Of a stretch of 8,889 nt of DNA, positions 6,779-8,889 are shown piece after piece. The notes under the pieces were generated by a model. It made no database searches. It saw only the letters and a list, made by a program, of their open reading frames with translations, and had not been told where the DNA came from. Source of the DNA: Planctomycetota bacterium (GTDB taxonomy: Bacteria; Planctomycetota; Phycisphaerae; Phycisphaerales; UBA1924); the NCBI GenBank assembly GCA_023429345.1, contig JAEYVB010000353.1:1-8889 (forward strand), in the 5' to 3' direction. Both the position numbers and the translations under genes were made by a program. Position 1 is the first letter of the stretch, and each line of letters starts with the position of its first letter.

Positions 6779-7600
6779 ATGACAACCGGACAGACCATGC
6801 TCGTTTGTTGCTCTTTGAGGGTTGCGCGGCTGCGCAGCCCCCTCCGCGCGGCCGCGGCGGTCCTCGCCGCATGCGCGGTGCTCGTCGGGCTCGGGGCGTG
6901 CGCTGCACGCACGCAACAGCTGACGCCGCCGGCGGTGCTTTCCTCCCCCTACGACACGTCGCGCGGGGAGGTGCTGTGGGCCGTTGTGCCGCTGCGGAAC
7001 GAGACCGGAACGACCACCCTGGACGCGTTTGCGATCAGCGACAAGGTCGTCGCCGCGGCCTCGCAGGTGCGGGGCGTCCGGGCGCTCCCCCTGAACCGGA
7101 CGATCGCGACGATGAGGGCGCTCTCCATGACGCAGCTGGCTGACCCCGCCGATGCGAAGCGGCTGGCCACGGAGATGGGGGTGGACGGATTGATCGTTGG
7201 ATCCATCACGGCCTACGACCCCTACAACCCGCCCACCCTGGGGCTCTCGCTCGCGCTCTACGCGCGGCCGGGGGCGATGGACACCGGGGGTGTCACGACG
7301 ATCGATACGCGGACGCTGCAGTACCAGCCGACGGATTACCACTACTTCCCGCGAAGCTCCTTCAAGGAGTCGCCTGCGTCCGTGATCTCCGTGCACCTGG
7401 ACGGAAAGAACCACCAGGTCCTGATGGATGTGCAGAACTACGCGCGGGGGCGGCACGACCCCACCTCGGCGTACGGGTGGAAGCGATACCTGGCGAGCAT
7501 GGACCTGTTCACCGAGTTCGCGGCGTGGCACGCCGTGGGCCGGCTGATCGACCATGAGTGGATCCGCCTCGCGCGGTCCACATCGCCCGCGCAGAAGTGA
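6779..7600 (+). CDS. Predicted lipoprotein with CsgG/TolB-N-like domain
   Basis: Predicted membrane lipoprotein of 273 residues. A long basic n-region (Arg14, Arg17, Arg19, Arg23) precedes a hydrophobic core at 24-38 and the lipobox Leu-Gly-Ala-Cys41. The mature part opens with an alpha/beta pattern: strand and turn LWAVVPLRNETG at 66-77, helix 83-97, strand near 99-104, helix 121-133 and strand GVDGLIVGSITAYDPYNPP at 134-152. The 'VVPxxNxTG ... A..xGVDGLIVGxI..Y' layout recalls CsgG, LpoB/GNA1162 and TolB N-terminal domains, which assemble at or just under the outer membrane. The C-terminal half (160-273), rich in Tyr, His and Trp, I do not recognise. GGCAGG at 6769-6774 is a fair ribosome binding site for the ATG at 6779; an ATG at 6797 is an alternative. 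Direction and the 92-base gap suggest a role linked to the propeller lipoprotein upstream. The family call is by pattern only. Confidence 0.75.
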   Translation: MTTGQTMLVCCSLRVARLRSPLRAAAAVLAACAVLVGLGACAARTQQLTPPAVLSSPYDTSRGEVLWAVVPLRNETGTTTLDAFAISDKVVAAASQVRGVRALPLNRTIATMRALSMTQLADPADAKRLATEMGVDGLIVGSITAYDPYNPPTLGLSLALYARPGAMDTGGVTTIDTRTLQYQPTDYHYFPRSSFKESPASVISVHLDGKNHQVLMDVQNYARGRHDPTSAYGWKRYLASMDLFTEFAAWHAVGRLIDHEWIRLARSTSPAQK

Positions 7601-7614
7601 CCCGCCCCGGCCCC

Positions 7615-7636
7615 CTCGGCCGCGCCGGCGGCCGAG
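7615..7636 (+). terminator. Perfect 9-bp hairpin after the second lipoprotein gene, touching the next ribosome binding site
   Basis: CTCGGCCGC (7615-7623) and GCGGCCGAG (7628-7636) pair perfectly around the loop GCCG, 14 bases after the stop at 7598-7600. No T tract follows. The 3' arm runs into GAGAGGA (7634-7640), the likely Shine-Dalgarno of the small gene starting at 7644. The hairpin could therefore end the upstream message, limit translation of the small gene, or both. Confidence 0.5.
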
Positions 7637-7643
7637 AGGACCG

Positions 7644-7892
7644 ATGGACGGATCGAACACCAGCACGCCGTACCCCAAAGCCCGCCGGATGCGGCGGGTG
7701 ACGATCGTGCGCGGGGGGCACGCGTGGGTTTTCGTGTGCGCCCCGGGGGAAGAGGCGCAGCTCCTGCGCGAGGCGGGGGAGTCGCTCGCGACGGCGGATG
7801 TGCCGCGGCGTCGGCTGCACCTGGCGATCCTGGCGCGTCAGCTTGGGTTGTCCTCGCGATCGCTTAAGACGGGGGTCCGGAAAGCCGAATGA
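7644..7892 (+). CDS. Small hypothetical protein (82 aa) upstream of xerD
   Basis: Unrecognised small basic protein with no signal peptide or membrane segment. After a polar N-terminus comes a probable beta pair, RRVTIVRGGHAWVFVCAPG at 17-35, then a helix-rich half: 36-49 (EEAQLLREAGESLA) and 55-69 (RRRLHLAILARQLG). The segment LAILARQLGLSSRSLKTGV (60-78) looks superficially like a helix-turn-helix, but this is a weak resemblance. Coding status rests on the Shine-Dalgarno GAGAGGA (7634-7640), 3 bases before the ATG, on an amino-acid composition that is not the Arg/Pro/Ala-rich look of shadow frames, and on filling the gap between two real genes. An internal ATG at 7689 is an alternative start. 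Its stop lies 44 bases before xerD, so the two may be co-transcribed. I cannot assign a function. Confidence 0.65.
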   Translation: MDGSNTSTPYPKARRMRRVTIVRGGHAWVFVCAPGEEAQLLREAGESLATADVPRRRLHLAILARQLGLSSRSLKTGVRKAE

Positions 7893-7936
7893 GTTATTGA
7901 GCCGCCGCTGATTGGAGCGACGGCGTGGAGCCCGAT

Positions 7937-8889
7937 ATGAGCAGCCTTCCGATCACAGACGCGTTCGCCACGTACCTCATGGACGAGCGCCACTTCAGCC
8001 CCTACACCGCGCGGTGCTACGGGGCGGACCTGCGCCAGTACATCGACTTCCTGACGGCCGCCAACCGCATCAGCGTCGATCCGGCGCTCGAGGCCGACGC
8101 CTTCCGGCAGCGGGAGGAGGCGGCCCGCGCGGCGGGCGGGCGCAAGCCGGCGGCGAGCGTGGCGGTGGCGGGGACGATCCCGACCTCGGTGACGCGGCTG
8201 ATCATGCAGGCCAACCCCGACAGCGTGCGGGCCTTCCTCGGGCACCTGGGGGAGCAGTCGTACTCCGCGGCCACGATGGCTCGGAAGATCGCCACGCTGC
8301 GGAGCTTCTACAAGTGGGCCGACCGGCGCGGGCTGGCGGACACCAACCCGATGACGCTGATCCGCACGCCGCGGCAGGCCAAGCGGCTGCCCAAGGCGAT
8401 CACGATCGAGCAGATCGAGCAGCTCCTGGCAGCGCCCGACGACCGCGAGGTGCTGGGGCTGCGCGACCGGGCGATGCTGGAGACGCTGTACTCGACCGGC
8501 CTCCGCGTGAGCGAGCTGGTGGGGCTCGAGTTCGATGACCTCGACACGACGGGCGAGGCGCTCAAGGTCCGCGGTAAGGGCAAGAAGGAGCGCGTCGTCC
8601 CGCTGGGCTCGCACGCCCTGGCGGCGATCAACCGGTACACGGAGCGGATGAAGTCAGAGGGCCGACTGACAGGCGCGTGGATCGAGGGCCGCACGAACCG
8701 CCCGCTCTTCGTGAACAAGCACGGCGGGCGCCTCAGCTCGCGCAGCGTGCGCCGGAAGCTCGACAAGTACCTGAAGCAGGTGGGCCTCGACCCTTCGATC
8801 AGCCCGCACACGCTGCGGCACAGCTTCGCGACCCACCTCCTGGACAACGGCGCGGACCTGCGGAGCGTGCAGGAGTTGCTGGGGCACCA
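7937..8889 (+). CDS. xerD: Tyrosine recombinase XerC/XerD (3'-truncated by window edge)
   Basis: Site-specific recombinase of the Xer type, which resolves chromosome dimers at dif with a partner recombinase. The 317 visible residues hold an N-terminal SAM-like core-binding domain (about 5-145) and most of the catalytic domain (about 155 onward). By alignment with E. coli XerD (Arg148, Lys172, His244, Arg247, His270) the active site is Arg190 (STGLRVSELVGL), Lys214 (VRGKGKKER), His291 and Arg294 (SPHTLRHSFATHLL) and His317 (ELLGH), all at matching spacing. The nucleophilic Tyr should fall nine residues later, outside the window. The N-terminal domain has an Ala/Arg-rich insert at about 47-92. 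The ATG at 7937 is preferred because GGAG (7927-7930) lies 6 bases upstream; a GTG at 7925 in frame would add four residues. XerC versus XerD cannot be settled here, and an integrase of an element is less likely given the close Xer match and housekeeping neighbours. Confidence 0.93.
   Translation, partial: MSSLPITDAFATYLMDERHFSPYTARCYGADLRQYIDFLTAANRISVDPALEADAFRQREEAARAAGGRKPAASVAVAGTIPTSVTRLIMQANPDSVRAFLGHLGEQSYSAATMARKIATLRSFYKWADRRGLADTNPMTLIRTPRQAKRLPKAITIEQIEQLLAAPDDREVLGLRDRAMLETLYSTGLRVSELVGLEFDDLDTTGEALKVRGKGKKERVVPLGSHALAAINRYTERMKSEGRLTGAWIEGRTNRPLFVNKHGGRLSSRSVRRKLDKYLKQVGLDPSISPHTLRHSFATHLLDNGADLRSVQELLGH

Noticed and set aside
5496..6908. Minus-strand open frame (470 codons) opposite the lipoprotein genes
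   Set aside because: Antisense to a propeller lipoprotein with clear repeats; the composition is Arg/Val/Gly-rich without motifs.
7644..8889. Mobile element or integron ending in a tyrosine recombinase
   Set aside because: The recombinase matches housekeeping Xer motifs closely, and no attachment site, tRNA, terminal repeat or cargo gene is visible in the window.

Overview
The window is high-GC bacterial DNA (roughly 70% by eye) packed with ordinary chromosomal genes. Futalosine-pathway menaquinone synthesis (MqnD), a poxvirus-type topoisomerase IB, a lone S41 protease, a TolB-like propeller lipoprotein and a Xer recombinase with an enlarged N-terminal domain together suggest a planctomycete, possibly of the Phycisphaerae type. 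This is inferred from gene content and protein style; no rRNA or other decisive marker is present. No mobile element, CRISPR array, tRNA or rRNA was found.

Layout. At 1-867 is the 3' part of lgt (prolipoprotein diacylglyceryl transferase), cut by the window edge. At 942-1934 is mqnD, followed 50 bases later by a fumarylacetoacetate hydrolase (FAH) family enzyme (1985-2713) and an exported S41/PDZ protease (2794-4053). The protease gene overlaps tail-to-tail, by four bases, the only minus-strand gene, a topoisomerase IB (5120-4050). A 279-base divergent intergenic region (5121-5399) separates this from two consecutive lipoprotein genes: a six-repeat TolB-like beta-propeller (5400-6686) and a lipoprotein with a CsgG/TolB-N-like nucleus (6779-7600). 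Then come a small hypothetical gene (7644-7892) and a XerC/XerD-type tyrosine recombinase (from 7937) that runs off the right edge.

How the genes relate. Lgt puts the diacylglyceryl anchor on lipoproteins, and two probable clients are encoded in the same window. The two lipoproteins are adjacent and co-oriented. Together they carry a propeller and an alpha/beta domain, the two modules that TolB joins in one chain, so they may work as a pair at the envelope. The other genes look like an unlinked housekeeping assortment. Two perfect 9-bp-stem hairpins (6695-6718 and 7615-7636) follow the two lipoprotein genes, and the second abuts the ribosome binding site of the small gene.

I see no clear undescribed system. 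The best leads are the two-lipoprotein pair, the S41 protease with a Ser-His/Ser/Glu active-site signature and no canonical Lys, the roughly 45-residue insert in the Xer N-terminal domain, the extra segments in MqnD, and the small conserved-looking protein before xerD.
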